Shown piece after piece: positions 1 to 9,534 of a stretch of 64,000 nucleotides of DNA. The notes beneath the pieces are model-generated. The model searched no databases and was not told where the DNA came from. It worked only from the letters and a program-made list of their open reading frames with translations. Source of the DNA: Alkalimarinus coralli (GTDB lineage Bacteria; Pseudomonadota; Gammaproteobacteria; Pseudomonadales; Oleiphilaceae). The DNA is taken from positions 2,442,001 to 2,506,000 of the forward strand of contig NZ_CP096016.1 of the NCBI RefSeq assembly GCF_023650515.1, written 5' to 3'. Position 1 is the first letter of the stretch. Each line of letters opens with the position of its first letter. A program made the position numbers and the translations under genes.

Positions 1-26
1 CAACGGTGAGCCCGATACCTCACTCA

Positions 27-1286
27 TCATGCAACACCGTCATACGCTTTCTTAACTTCTTCCGCAATAATCGACAGGCCTTTCTTAACAACCTCGTCGT
101 CCTGCGAGTACGTTATCCGAATACACTCTTGCTTGTGTTGCCAGTCATCATCAATACCCGGGAAAAAGTAATGACCAGATACCACTAGCACGCCCCTGGC
201 CTTCAGTCGCTCATAAAGCGCCTGGTTGCTGATCGGCAAATCTTTCAACCACAGCCACAAGAACATGGCCCCTTCAGGTTTATGCAGCAGGTAGGGATAC
301 CCTTCCAGGCCTTGCCCTAAAAGTTTGACCGCTTTTTCTGCCTTGCTTTCGTAGTATGGGCAAACGATATCTTTACTCAGTGAAATAATATCGCCAGATG
401 CCACCATATCGTTGGCTAACATACTGCCAAAACTACCCGTAGCCAGGTTAAGAATGGCATTAATACCAGACATTGCTGATATGACCTGCTCGTTTGCAAT
501 CACAATGCCTGTTCGGGCCGCGGGCAAGCCGAGTTTTGACAGGCTCAAACAAAGGATCGTATTGTCATTCCAGATTGGGGTCGCATCGGTGAAAATCAGG
601 TGTGGAAACGGTGTTCCGTATGCGCCATCGATTATTAATGGGACATCGTTGGCTTTTGCAATACGGTCAAGGCGGGAAACCTCTTCGTCCGTTAATACAT
701 TGCCTGTGGGGTTGGTCGGGCGAGAAACACAGATTGCGCCGGTCTCTTCTGTGATATGCAGCTTGTCAAAATCAACATGGTATTTGAAGGTATGTTTGTC
801 GAAGTACTCAAAACTTGGGCGTGCCGCCGTAAAAAAGTTACTGGTTAGCCCTGCATCAGCATAACCAATATACTCAGGGGCCAGCGGCAACTGAATTTTA
901 CGCTGCGAGCCATCATCGTAATCTCCGGCAAACATATTAAACAGCATAAAAAATGCCGCTTGGCTTCCGTTGGTAAGACCAATATTACGTTCAGTTAACT
1001 TCCACCCATAAAGCTTATTCAGCAATTTAACCAAGTGACTAATAAACTCTTTTTCACCCTGCGGTGGATCATAAATACCAATCAACCGTTTAAACTGACT
1101 CTCATCGGCCAAAATATCTTCTAAACGCTGGCGGAACTTTTCCTGCACCTGAGGAATATGCCCCGGATTTCCTCCCCCCATCATAATCATATCTGATCCT
1201 GACGAGAGGGCGTTCCCCAAGTCATCCATCAATGATGTAATACCGGACTGACTGGTAAACTTGTCTCCAAATGATGACAGCTTCAT
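27..1286 (-). CDS. avtA: Valine--pyruvate aminotransferase AvtA
   Basis: A fold-type I PLP-dependent aminotransferase of 419 residues, the usual AvtA length. The family transfers an amino group between valine and pyruvate, giving alanine and 2-oxoisovalerate in the cytoplasm. Visible landmarks are the NPTG motif at about residues 192-195, the cofactor-contacting Asp near 220 (IIDGAYG) and the Schiff-base Lys at about 251 (LSLSK). The N-terminal pattern (MGGGNPGHIP, then IYDPPQGEKEF) is typical of AvtA rather than of AlaA or AspC. The ATG at 1286 has a good AAGAGG ribosome site. The gene begins a run of minus-strand genes but is separated from its neighbours by more than 100 bases, so it is probably transcribed alone. 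Family assignment is secure; in vivo substrate range is inferred. Confidence 0.93.
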   Translation of the reverse strand: MKLSSFGDKFTSQSGITSLMDDLGNALSSGSDMIMMGGGNPGHIPQVQEKFRQRLEDILADESQFKRLIGIYDPPQGEKEFISHLVKLLNKLYGWKLTERNIGLTNGSQAAFFMLFNMFAGDYDDGSQRKIQLPLAPEYIGYADAGLTSNFFTAARPSFEYFDKHTFKYHVDFDKLHITEETGAICVSRPTNPTGNVLTDEEVSRLDRIAKANDVPLIIDGAYGTPFPHLIFTDATPIWNDNTILCLSLSKLGLPAARTGIVIANEQVISAMSGINAILNLATGSFGSMLANDMVASGDIISLSKDIVCPYYESKAEKAVKLLGQGLEGYPYLLHKPEGAMFLWLWLKDLPISNQALYERLKARGVLVVSGHYFFPGIDDDWQHKQECIRITYSQDDEVVKKGLSIIAEEVKKAYDGVA

Positions 1287-1418
1287 TTATGTGCCTCTTA
1301 AACCTTATAGATCTTTTTTACTGAATAAGCATGAACGGCTCGAATGTGAATTACCGCTTTCGTCCATCAGGCGAATAACCAGCCAGTAGACAAATAGCAA
1401 GTTTCGATCAACGCTTGG

Positions 1419-2021
1419 CTAGTCTTCATCTAGCGAAATACCAATATTGCTAACACCCTCGTCGGAAGCGAGTAACTTAAGCCCTGCCACCACATGTTTG
1501 TCAGGCACACTTTCTTTTCTCAAGCGGTCAACCAACTCTTCCTGAAACGCCATTTCCCGCTTGATTAAGGGGCTTTGATCAAATAGCTTGACCAACTCAT
1601 CCTCAGAAAGCCCTTCCCCCTCGGTTGTTTCAATAAACTCCATGACACCTTCAAATGAGCCTTGAGCTGTTTCAGCCGCACGACGTTTCTCATTATTGAC
1701 CTGCGTAAGCAGCCCCTGCTCTAATGTTTCACAAAAACTAACCGCGGGAATAGCACCATACATGTCATAATCAGCAAGATTAGGGACATTTTCTTCAAGC
1801 AGCTCCAGAAGCTCGATATAGCGATCTTCTTCGGCATTCTCGATCAACGCATCCCAGCCCTTTGCCAAACAGGTCGTCACCGCATTAAAACCAGAGAACG
1901 CTGTGACTTGAGAAAACAACGCAAAGTTAGGGTATGCCCGCTCTGCCAGAGCCAAAATAAAAGCGGTTTCCCTCCAGCCCTTCAGTTGAGCCAGATGCCG
2001 TTGAAACTGATTCGGTTTCAC
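1419..2021 (-). CDS. DUF416 (YjaG-like) family protein
   Basis: A 200-residue soluble acidic protein resembling the DUF416/YjaG family of gammaproteobacteria, whose biochemical role is not established. Recognition comes from the N-terminal pattern QFQRHLAQLKGWRETAFILAL and the following helical Asp/Glu-rich body. There is no signal peptide or membrane segment. The start is a GTG at 2021 preceded by a strong AGGGG ribosome site; the overlapping ATG at 2023 is out of frame and stops at once. The C-terminus is very acidic. Neighbouring genes give no clear functional hint. Confidence 0.8.
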   Translation of the reverse strand: MKPNQFQRHLAQLKGWRETAFILALAERAYPNFALFSQVTAFSGFNAVTTCLAKGWDALIENAEEDRYIELLELLEENVPNLADYDMYGAIPAVSFCETLEQGLLTQVNNEKRRAAETAQGSFEGVMEFIETTEGEGLSEDELVKLFDQSPLIKREMAFQEELVDRLRKESVPDKHVVAGLKLLASDEGVSNIGISLDED

Positions 2022-2086
2022 ATTAACCCCTGTCTAATAGTCTTGGTAACCAAATAAGGTCGCTATTTTAGCGCTTATCAAACAGT

Positions 2087-2785
2087 TTAACGAACGCTTT
2101 TCATCATGGCCTTGTGATAAACACCCAGTAGTGCTGAAACAGCAGATGGCAGATCTGGGCCAAATGAAACAACGCCGTCGACATGCCCTTTCATAACAAA
2201 TACAGGTTCGACAGCCTGGTCTAAAATACCCTTTGCGGTATCAACAACGGCGTCTGCCATATCTATCGTACCGTAGGGGATGCTTTGATCTGTCGCCGAA
2301 AGTTCCAGGACATCCGAAAGCCGCCATATAGTGGGCGAATGAACATGAACAACAGCCCCAATAGAAGGGAATTCATTGTACAAAACACCATGAGTCATCG
2401 ACTCGGATGATGGTTTGCACGCCCCCTGCGCAGCGACATAGTTCTGCTTGGCATGACACTCAGTGACCAGAGCAAAGTGCTCTCGCATAAGATAACGCAA
2501 ATGGCCGGTTTGACTCCCGGAGATTAAAAAAGGGTTATCAGAAACGCCAAATCGAGAAGGCGGCAGAGCTAACTCTGCAACTACGCGGCTGGATATATTG
2601 CCGAAGCCAAACCCACCGTAGCGTTTGGAGTCTTGACCAATTAATGCGAGATTAAAAAGTACATGCCGCCACTGATCAAGTTGCTCAATATTAATATTTG
2701 ACGGAATGGCTTTGCGAGTAAACATGAGCTCATACTTGATAACGCCCTCTTTCTCACGCGGCTCAACAACTCCATTTTGGTACAC
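2087..2785 (-). CDS. Class II aldolase/adducin-family protein
   Basis: A 232-residue protein of the class II aldolase/adducin fold, a family of zinc-dependent enzymes acting on phosphorylated or free hydroxy-ketones. The expected zinc-site signature is visible: an E-x3-H pair near residues 128-132 (PSSESMTH), a HVH pair at 147-149 (VVHVHSP) and a later His near 201 (KGHVDG). The glycine-rich GGFGFGNISSR segment near residue 57-67 matches the substrate phosphate loop. The GTG start at 2785 is chosen because a GAGGGAG ribosome site precedes it. An internal ATG at 2725 lacks one. The substrate cannot be read from sequence and the flanking genes do not form an obvious sugar pathway. Confidence 0.82.
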   Translation of the reverse strand: MYQNGVVEPREKEGVIKYELMFTRKAIPSNINIEQLDQWRHVLFNLALIGQDSKRYGGFGFGNISSRVVAELALPPSRFGVSDNPFLISGSQTGHLRYLMREHFALVTECHAKQNYVAAQGACKPSSESMTHGVLYNEFPSIGAVVHVHSPTIWRLSDVLELSATDQSIPYGTIDMADAVVDTAKGILDQAVEPVFVMKGHVDGVVSFGPDLPSAVSALLGVYHKAMMKSVR

Positions 2786-2820
2786 GACTCTACTCCCTCT
2801 TACCTCATTGAGATTAATTA

Positions 2821-3960
2821 TTATTTTGATGATCTCATTCTATTAATACTGACCAGGCCGACCATTGCAACCACCAGTAAAACCGCCACAAAACTGTTCC
2901 ATCCTGCAGCCTCGTAAATCAAACCTGGCAACACTGAGCCTAGTACGCCACCTAAGTAGTAAAAGGTCAAGTACAGGGCATTAACCACGCGCCTTTTTTC
3001 GCCTGCGACCGTATTGACCCAAGCGGCGGCAATAGAGTGCACTAAAAACATCGCCCCGCAGAAAACAAATAAGGAAACAAACAACATTGCAATGTCGTTA
3101 ATGGCGGTCATCGCTACAGCGGCCATATATACGGCAAAACCGACCATCAGTGCTCGGTAGTTCCCTCCGATGAGCATTGACAGCTTTGATGACAACAGCG
3201 ACGTGACGACTCCCAGCAAGTATCCACTATACATCAAACTGATAAAAACACCTGATGCACCTGCGCTCAACTCTCCCACTCTAAATGGCAGAAAGTTCAT
3301 CATCGCAGAAAAAATAAAGAATAGACAACTTACCGCCAAAAATACAAACCCTAAATCACGTTTAAACAACAAGTCTTTAATATCCTGCCAATGAATCAGG
3401 TCTTCGTGCGTCGAGTCAGGCTTATTAGACATAAACGGGAAGCAGGCCATCACTACTAACAGTATTGATAACAGGTAGAAGAAATACCGCCAATCACCGT
3501 AGTCAGCAAAAAATCCGCTGATTAAACGACCAAAAAGCCCACCCAGAATCGTTGCCGTGACATAAGCCGACATCGCTTTTTGGATTGAGTCTGGCCCTGC
3601 GCTTCTTGAGGTCAGAGTCATCACAGAGGTTAGTAAGACAGGCAACAACATGCCTTGGCAAAAACGAATGAGTAATAAAAGTGAAAAGTTGCCTGCGAGA
3701 ACAAAGCCCACCGTTGTAACCGCCAGCAATACCAATGAAATACGCAGCAGTTTTTCTGGTGAATGCCTGGATAGTAACTGGCCAAATGTCAGCGGCGCAA
3801 TAAACAGGGGTAACATAGTGGCCGTCGTCAGCAACCCGGTTTGAGTCTCACTCAGGTTTAGCGATGCGGACAAAATAGGAAACAGCGGCTGTGGTGCATA
3901 AAGGACAAAATAGGCCAGCACCGATGCCATTAAGAGTGGCAGTATTTGCATAAAATGCAC
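2821..3960 (-). CDS. MFS transporter (YnfM-like)
   Basis: A 12-helix major facilitator superfamily protein of about 379 residues, most like the YnfM/AraJ-type drug and metabolite efflux branch. It begins with a hydrophobic helix (QILPLLMASVLAYFVLYAPQ) followed by LSETQTGLLTTATMLPLFIAP, a common pattern of this branch. The frame is open from a GTG at 3993, but the GTG at 3960 has a GAGG ribosome site eight bases upstream and gives a protein starting just before the first helix, so I prefer it. The substrate is not predictable. It lies 35 bases downstream of the aldolase-like gene and may be co-transcribed with it. Confidence 0.83.
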   Translation of the reverse strand: MHFMQILPLLMASVLAYFVLYAPQPLFPILSASLNLSETQTGLLTTATMLPLFIAPLTFGQLLSRHSPEKLLRISLVLLAVTTVGFVLAGNFSLLLLIRFCQGMLLPVLLTSVMTLTSRSAGPDSIQKAMSAYVTATILGGLFGRLISGFFADYGDWRYFFYLLSILLVVMACFPFMSNKPDSTHEDLIHWQDIKDLLFKRDLGFVFLAVSCLFFIFSAMMNFLPFRVGELSAGASGVFISLMYSGYLLGVVTSLLSSKLSMLIGGNYRALMVGFAVYMAAVAMTAINDIAMLFVSLFVFCGAMFLVHSIAAAWVNTVAGEKRRVVNALYLTFYYLGGVLGSVLPGLIYEAAGWNSFVAVLLVVAMVGLVSINRMRSSK

Positions 3961-4095
3961 TCTAAATACCTCAAGCCAATAGTTGTTGGGCACTTAGCCA
4001 GTGCGTTATAAACAAAAAAGGAGTCATGACTCATCACAACCCCTTCACAACCGCACAAACAGTGTGGCTTAAGCAGACCAATAAAGAAAACCTTA

Positions 4096-4662
4096 TTACG
4101 TTCTTGGCAGTGTTACACCCGTTTGACCGTGATACTTGCCGCCACGGTCTTTATAGCTTGTTTCACATTGCTCATCAGACTCAAAAAACAGCATTTGTGC
4201 GACACCTTCATTGGCGTATATTTTGGCTGGCAGCGTTGTGGTGTTCGAAAACTCCAGTGTTACATGCCCTTCCCACTCTGGCTCAAGGGGCGTGACATTG
4301 ACGATAATGCCACATCGAGCATACGTTGACTTGCCGAGGCAAACCGTTAATACATTTCGTGGAATACGAAAATACTCAACCGTACGCGCCAGAGCAAAGG
4401 AGTTCGGCGGAATAATACAAACGTCGCTCTGGACATCAACAAAGCTCTTTTCGTCAAAGTTCTTGGGGTCAACCGTCGCAGAGTGTACATTGGTAAATAT
4501 CTTAAATTCATTACTGCAGCGAACATCGTAACCATAGCTCGATGTGCCGTAAGAGATAATACGACCCTGTTCGTCTTCACGCACCTGACCTTGTTCAAAA
4601 GGTTCGATCATGCCATTCTGCTCGGCCATTCTTCGAATCCATTTGTCAGACTTGATTGTCAT
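4096..4662 (-). CDS. dcd: dCTP deaminase
   Basis: dCTP deaminase of 188 residues, close to the usual length, converting dCTP to dUTP and ammonia as the main route to dTMP precursors in gammaproteobacteria. Conserved landmarks are [14 protein letters not shown] at the N-terminus, [11 protein letters not shown], the nucleotide-binding [10 protein letters not shown] segment and the catalytic Glu in [13 protein letters not shown]. It is a homotrimeric cytoplasmic enzyme. In Pseudomonas, dcd sits beside apbC/mrp and metG; here those genes lie about 17 kb away, beyond the exopolysaccharide locus. Confidence 0.96.
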   Translation of the reverse strand: MTIKSDKWIRRMAEQNGMIEPFEQGQVREDEQGRIISYGTSSYGYDVRCSNEFKIFTNVHSATVDPKNFDEKSFVDVQSDVCIIPPNSFALARTVEYFRIPRNVLTVCLGKSTYARCGIIVNVTPLEPEWEGHVTLEFSNTTTLPAKIYANEGVAQMLFFESDEQCETSYKDRGGKYHGQTGVTLPRT

Positions 4663-4872
4663 CTTAATTCGTCTCGTTGGTTAAGTTCTTAGAATAATCT
4701 ATTTTTATAGAGGAAATTGCACGATGTAATGAGTGAGTTCAGTGGTCGCGCATAGGCCTCTTATACAAAAAGTTGCTGGCAATCATACCCTGATCTGGTA
4801 CTTTTAAAAAGGCAGTAATGAAGACCTTGCTCTCACTTGATGCTGAGGGCGATATAAAACAGTAGCCCACAT

Positions 4873-4905
4873 GCAAAAATCCCCACTTAAAGAGCGGGGA
4901 TTTGC
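4873..4905 (-). terminator. Rho-independent terminator of the EPS locus
   Basis: An 8-bp stem (GGGGATTT and its complement, arms 4877-4884 and 4896-4903) followed, on the minus strand, by a run of T. It lies about 50 bases beyond the stop of the sugar transferase at 4951, the last gene of the exopolysaccharide locus. Confidence 0.75.
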
Positions 4906-4950
4906 TTCAAACAGCTAAAATAGCTTAACGCTTTTGGTTATCCGCTAGAA

Positions 4951-5697
4951 TTAGCAGGCGCCCTTACCTTCAATGACTTTAAAAGGAGTGAGGAGAAGAA
5001 TTTTAATATCAAGCCAAAAACTCTGTTTTTCAATATACTCTTTATCAAGGCTAACACGACCATCAAAGTCGATATTACTTCTACCCGATATCTGCCATAA
5101 GCCCGTCAGGCCAGGATAAACAGAGAGCCTGACTAGATGCTCAGCATTGTATGTGGTCGCATGGAATGAGGTTGGCCGAGGGCCTACCAGTCGCATATCC
5201 CCTACAAGAACACTAATCAGATTTGGCAGTTCATCTAAGCTATAACGGCGTAAAAAACCACCAACCCGTGTAATCCTTGGATCCTTTGCGATTTTAAAGT
5301 CCGGTGAATCTTCTCCATGGTGACTCATATGTCGTAATGACTGTTTTAGCTCTTCGGCATTATCAACCATAGTTCGAAATTTATATAATTTGAATCGCCT
5401 TCCCATAAACCCGGTTCTTTCCTGTAAGAAAAATACCGAGCCCTTACTATCCGACTTAATAGCGATGGCGATAAGGATCATCAACGGTGAAATGGCCAGT
5501 AGTATTAACAGCGCACCAATAACCGAGCAAACATGCTTGGTTCGCGATAACATCCAGCAACGTCCTCCCTGTCGTCCGGTTATCCACCCTTTGGTAGACC
5601 TTAACAGCGCCTTATCAATATTCTTTCTTAATTCACCTAGCTTACGCTTACAGTGAATATTTTCTTCCGCTGTGCTTTGAACCAATAGTTCACTCAT
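4951..5697 (-). CDS. Undecaprenyl-phosphate sugar phosphotransferase (WcaJ/ExoY type)
   Basis: A polyprenyl-phosphate hexose-1-phosphate transferase of 248 residues, the enzyme that loads the first sugar onto undecaprenyl phosphate at the inner membrane. It has one hydrophobic segment (about 53-80, VCSVIGALLILLAISPLMILIAIAI) and then the catalytic domain with FKLYKFRTM, SLDELPNL, GDMRLVGPRP and the PGLTGLWQISGR signature. It lacks the long multi-helix N-terminus of WcaJ/WbaP, so it is the short ExoY/PglC-like form. An AGGAG and a closer TAGGT precede the ATG. It is the last gene of the EPS locus, separated from the preceding gene by 348 bases. Confidence 0.92.
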   Translation of the reverse strand: MSELLVQSTAEENIHCKRKLGELRKNIDKALLRSTKGWITGRQGGRCWMLSRTKHVCSVIGALLILLAISPLMILIAIAIKSDSKGSVFFLQERTGFMGRRFKLYKFRTMVDNAEELKQSLRHMSHHGEDSPDFKIAKDPRITRVGGFLRRYSLDELPNLISVLVGDMRLVGPRPTSFHATTYNAEHLVRLSVYPGLTGLWQISGRSNIDFDGRVSLDKEYIEKQSFWLDIKILLLTPFKVIEGKGAC

Positions 5698-6045
5698 TGA
5701 TACCTAACTCCTACAAAATAACCAATTGTCATGCCTATCCTTAGGTGCAAGCCTGCTTAGCAACAAATAGAATTCGTATATTCCATTTGGAAATAAGGGC
5801 GAGACAGAAGTGAATTTTATTACATACAAATGAGTAGTTCTACTGTACCTAACAAAATTTTGCACTTTATTACAAATTCACTATAAGTACCGAACAAAAA
5901 AGACTGCCTTGCACGAACAAAAAAGACTGTCTTGCAAGCTTTAGCCTAAACGGTGTGGAGACCCCTTTCTATTGATAGCAAGGGAGCCCATCCATTGAGA
6001 ACGCAGTGGGGGATGAAAGGTAATAAGACGGGTAAGCCGTAATGG
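5698..6045. other. Intergenic region with tandem repeat and hairpin
   Basis: This 348-base gap between two minus-strand EPS genes has no convincing ORF. It holds a 23-bp tandem duplication (5891-5936) and an imperfect stem-loop at 5962-5984 (CCCTT and CTAT arms with one mismatch). It could carry a terminator for the glycosidase-like gene and a separate promoter for the sugar transferase. I see no confident sigma-70 promoter and no match to the ops or JUMPstart elements. Confidence 0.5.
5891..5936. repeat. Two 23-bp tandem direct repeats
   Basis: Units 5891-5913 and 5914-5936 are directly adjacent and differ at one base (GCC versus GTC). Each contains AAAAAAGACTG, which on the minus strand reads as CAGTCTTTTTT. 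Each unit therefore ends a minus-strand transcript leaving the upstream gene with a T-run. Confidence 0.85.
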
Positions 6046-8073
6046 TCACCTATCGTTTCTGCTTACGGTGATTTTAGGCGCTAATGGCCCGCTATTTACA
6101 TTAAAGTTTAAATAGAAAACTGTCTCGGGCGTAATGGATAACTCATAAACTCGTTGGTTTTCAATAACAACACTAGCTAGGGGCTGGGTACGAACAGCTA
6201 ACGATTGGTCAATTGTTCTGAGTGTACCGGATGGCTCTCCATCACAACTTAACAGTTTGCAATTTACACTTATCTTAGCCACATACTGTCGCTTTGACTT
6301 GTTCACACCCAGCATATTCACCTCACCAGTATCCGGCCGAGAAGTGGGTAGTAGCTCAAACTCAACCGATGGCTGCGAAAATTTCACATCCATTACCTTG
6401 GGAAGCCACATCTCGTTAATCATTGCCATGATATGGGCAACTGGCTTTAGTTTAAATTGCGCCCCTTCTATAGCGATAAGACCTTTATTCCAAACTCCGT
6501 CATCAGCTATCTTAAACCAATTGAGCTGGCTAAGTTGGCCCGATGAGCTTGCATTTGCAACAACTGAAGCCAACCATAGTCCCGCAAAAAAAGTATTTTG
6601 CTCATAATGGCTCAGGTTATTCCCGCTTGATATATTGGTCTGCGCGAGGATAAGCGGCCTGGGGAGACCACTCTTAGCCGGGTATTGCCTGTCTAGCTCC
6701 CTAGCCTTTAAAACAGTCGACTTATACTGCTCAGTCGCAACCAAATCCCTCACCAGCCACTGATGCCAGGAAATACTGTCAACCAGGTCAGGGTGACCTT
6801 GGAGAAGGCGTTCCGCCCAGTCTGCCCCGATTCGCTCATCAGAATCACTTCTTGTTGGCCCGTTCACAAAGCGCGAAGATTGAGGCACAGCCATCTGAAT
6901 AGACGAAACCGAAGGCTCGGGGTGATTCTTTAGCGTGGATGCGATAGCAACAAAGTCTTTTTCAAACTGATTATAACTGCCATAGTTTAGATTAGGTTCG
7001 TCTGCAATGGCCAAATATGGAAAAGAAAAGCCATTTTCTCCTCGGTGGGACTTTAAATAACGGGTCAAAAAGTCGGCTGTATCGTCGGCGTCAGAAATAG
7101 TGCTACGTCGTCCGGTTTTAGCCAAAATTGAGATGTAATTATCCAGCCCCAATTTCTGTTCATAATATTCCAAAAACGAATTATCCTTGGCAATATCGCT
7201 ACTCAAGATATCTTCATAAAAATAGTAATTCGCAGAACCAAGCTTAAGTTTATCGAATATAGCGTCTGCTGATGCAGGGGGGCGAGAAAAGTCCAGTGCA
7301 GCGCCAATCTTGGGCATGTCACCAGCAACAACACCTTCGATGCTAATATCAACCTGCCCCTCTTCCAAAGTAGGTACAAACAGCTCTTTTGGATCCAGCG
7401 CAAAAAGATTAGGGATGTGATCAAGCCAAAATGCAGCCTTACCTCCGCCTTTCAGTGTTAACTGCCAGATAGAGGCCTCAGGAGACGCTGCAACTTCAAC
7501 TTGGTCATAAGATGAATAGAGCTGGCCATAATCCTTCAACGATAGGACTTTCTCTTCGTGACTTGTTAGATTAACGATTTCCAACCTGTCCACACCCCCA
7601 TGGTCTTTTCCGGCGAGGATGAAGCGCTTATTCGCAGGCACCTGAAAGTATAGTTTTACAGTGTTGGGGACTTCTGCACTAAAATGCAGTTTTGCGGGTT
7701 CAAAAACGGATGGCAGTGTATTCGGTACGTTGACGACGTACTTTCTAAAACTGTAGCCCGGGATGTCTAATCGGTAATCCCCTTTAACTGCCGGTATTGT
7801 TAAGTTCGTACCACCGCTGGGCTGGCTAAAAGGTATTGCCACTCGCTGTAACAACATCCCCTTTGGTGAGCTCCAATACAGCGTCTCATTTTGAGCGTCG
7901 GCTATATTTGTTCCCTTCCAGCTGACAGGGATAGACCGCTCTTTACTTTGTTGTTGGCTGACGTGCAATACACCATCACGCAAGCTGCCCCAGTAGGCTG
8001 CTTCAACATGGGGAACCCATAGCAGTATCAACGCCACGATTGCACAGGTTGAACGTAAAAAGTCAGGTTTCAT
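6046..8073 (-). CDS. Secreted glycoside-hydrolase-like protein of the EPS locus
   Basis: A 675-residue protein with a clear signal peptide (about 1-25, ending VEAAYW), so exported to the periplasm. Residues about 120-250 look like a beta-rich carbohydrate-binding-type region. Residues about 270-560 resemble a clan-A TIM-barrel glycosidase: an acid/base-like DEPN at 358-361, SWHQW at 435-439, and a strand ending LILAQTN at about 474-480, where retaining members normally carry the nucleophile Glu. Gln there suggests a changed mechanism or loss of hydrolysis. EPS loci often encode such a periplasmic hydrolase that trims or edits the polymer. I cannot name the family. The ATG at 8073 is the only sensible start because it begins the signal peptide. 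Confidence 0.65.
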   Translation of the reverse strand: MKPDFLRSTCAIVALILLWVPHVEAAYWGSLRDGVLHVSQQQSKERSIPVSWKGTNIADAQNETLYWSSPKGMLLQRVAIPFSQPSGGTNLTIPAVKGDYRLDIPGYSFRKYVVNVPNTLPSVFEPAKLHFSAEVPNTVKLYFQVPANKRFILAGKDHGGVDRLEIVNLTSHEEKVLSLKDYGQLYSSYDQVEVAASPEASIWQLTLKGGGKAAFWLDHIPNLFALDPKELFVPTLEEGQVDISIEGVVAGDMPKIGAALDFSRPPASADAIFDKLKLGSANYYFYEDILSSDIAKDNSFLEYYEQKLGLDNYISILAKTGRRSTISDADDTADFLTRYLKSHRGENGFSFPYLAIADEPNLNYGSYNQFEKDFVAIASTLKNHPEPSVSSIQMAVPQSSRFVNGPTRSDSDERIGADWAERLLQGHPDLVDSISWHQWLVRDLVATEQYKSTVLKARELDRQYPAKSGLPRPLILAQTNISSGNNLSHYEQNTFFAGLWLASVVANASSSGQLSQLNWFKIADDGVWNKGLIAIEGAQFKLKPVAHIMAMINEMWLPKVMDVKFSQPSVEFELLPTSRPDTGEVNMLGVNKSKRQYVAKISVNCKLLSCDGEPSGTLRTIDQSLAVRTQPLASVVIENQRVYELSITPETVFYLNFNVNSGPLAPKITVSRNDR

Positions 8074-8131
8074 AATGAGTTACCGTTTTCAATGACCAAA
8101 TGTCGACCTCTGATAATAATGACTAGCAACA

Positions 8132-9475
8132 CTATCGCGACGCTGGTTTCACTATAGACAAAATGGTTTCAATATCAGATTTTCGAACCAAAAGAGTATG
8201 AAGTGGGCTTACGCCAGAATAACGCGTATATAATGTGTGCAGTAAGCTTGCCGCAAAAAAATAAGAGATACTTGAACTCACTGCCGCACCGGCATTTCCC
8301 CACAACGGTATAAGCGTCCAATTTAACAACAGATTCATTAACACTGCCATGCCGGCAATTATTGAGACTAAACCCGGTTTGTTTCTACCTAGAAGGTCCA
8401 GTCTAAGAACCCCGCATATGCTTAAGCATATCAAACCTGGTAATAGTAAAAGCATAGGCTCATACGCTGGTAAATAGTCTCGACCAAATAACAGTATTAT
8501 TAACCAATCCCCTACAATGGCAAGCATAACAGCGGCACACAACATTGAGGTAAAAATAAATCTAAGTGCTAGTGGAGTGAGTTTATCCCTGGGTTGCTCA
8601 TGACTTCTCATTAACCGGGACATCAGTGGAAACGCAATCGCCTCAGGGAACATCAACAAAAGCTCGGCAGCAGCACTCGCCATTGCATAGTAGCCTAGCT
8701 CCTCCGAACCAAGCATAGCACCGATAAACAGGAAATCAATGCGCAACAACATTGTCTGGAACAGTGCATCGAAGTGCCCCCTTGCGCCATAACTAATCAT
8801 GGCCTTAAAAGTCGGCAGATGAAATCGTGGTGGCAAAGCACCTTCTTTCTTGTACCACGAGATAGCGGCAATCAATATAAGCACAAAGCTAATCAACCAC
8901 GCGTATACGGCGGCTAATAAAGGTGCAATATCCAGAACAAGCCAAAAAACCAGAAACAATACTAACGGGCCCAATGACTCTGTCAACCGCAAGACATTAG
9001 CCTTACCTATAGAATCCCGGGCAACAAAAAAACTTTGGCTGTTAATTCTAAACAAATACAAAGGCACCATGACGGTAATAACACCGACAAAGGACAGGAT
9101 CATCACTCCATAATTAGCCGAAAACCACTGCGAAGTTATAACGCCATACGCAATCAAACCAAGCGCACCACCGCCTGCAAAGCAAATCAGTGTAATAAAG
9201 CCGCCAATAGCGGGTAGTCTTGGCTCTCGTTGAGATGCATAATACGCAACTGACGACGATGCTCCCATATTGCCCATCGTGCTAATCATTTCGGGTAACG
9301 TCATTATCAGCGCAAAAGCTCCACGCTCTACCGGCCCTAAAACCCTCGCCAAGATCGCATTCCGAAGCAGGCGCACCGTTAACATGATCAACTTGGTTGC
9401 CAGGCTTTGTGACATTAAACGCAGAAGACGGCCTCTATTACCTTCTTTTGCTTTTACCTTTGTACTTTCACCCAC
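8132..9475 (-). CDS. wzx: Polysaccharide flippase, Wzx family
   Basis: A 447-residue multi-helix membrane protein of the MOP/oligosaccharide flippase superfamily, which moves lipid-linked repeat units across the inner membrane. Characteristic features are the N-terminal KLIMLTVRLLRNAILARVLGP segment, the absence of any large soluble domain and the recurring Pro/Gly-rich helices. The start is a GTG at 9475 without a strong ribosome site; an internal ATG at 9415 is possible. It is flanked by glycosyltransferases, supporting the Wzx role. The symbol is functional, since wzx sequences are poorly conserved. Confidence 0.85.
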   Translation of the reverse strand: MGESTKVKAKEGNRGRLLRLMSQSLATKLIMLTVRLLRNAILARVLGPVERGAFALIMTLPEMISTMGNMGASSSVAYYASQREPRLPAIGGFITLICFAGGGALGLIAYGVITSQWFSANYGVMILSFVGVITVMVPLYLFRINSQSFFVARDSIGKANVLRLTESLGPLVLFLVFWLVLDIAPLLAAVYAWLISFVLILIAAISWYKKEGALPPRFHLPTFKAMISYGARGHFDALFQTMLLRIDFLFIGAMLGSEELGYYAMASAAAELLLMFPEAIAFPLMSRLMRSHEQPRDKLTPLALRFIFTSMLCAAVMLAIVGDWLIILLFGRDYLPAYEPMLLLLPGLICLSICGVLRLDLLGRNKPGLVSIIAGMAVLMNLLLNWTLIPLWGNAGAAVSSSISYFFAASLLHTLYTRYSGVSPLHTLLVRKSDIETILSIVKPASR

Positions 9476-9534
9476 AGTATTGTTTATCCATCATCAGTAC
9501 TGATTTCATATTAATTCACTGGCAGGACTGTCTA

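Noticed and set aside
4026-4329. Plus-strand ORFs over the dcd region
   Set aside because: They mirror dcd on the opposite strand, lack a ribosome site and resemble no family.
5938-6045. c-di-GMP or other riboswitch upstream of the EPS sugar transferase
   Set aside because: The conserved cores of known riboswitches are not recognisable; only a hairpin and tandem repeat are visible.
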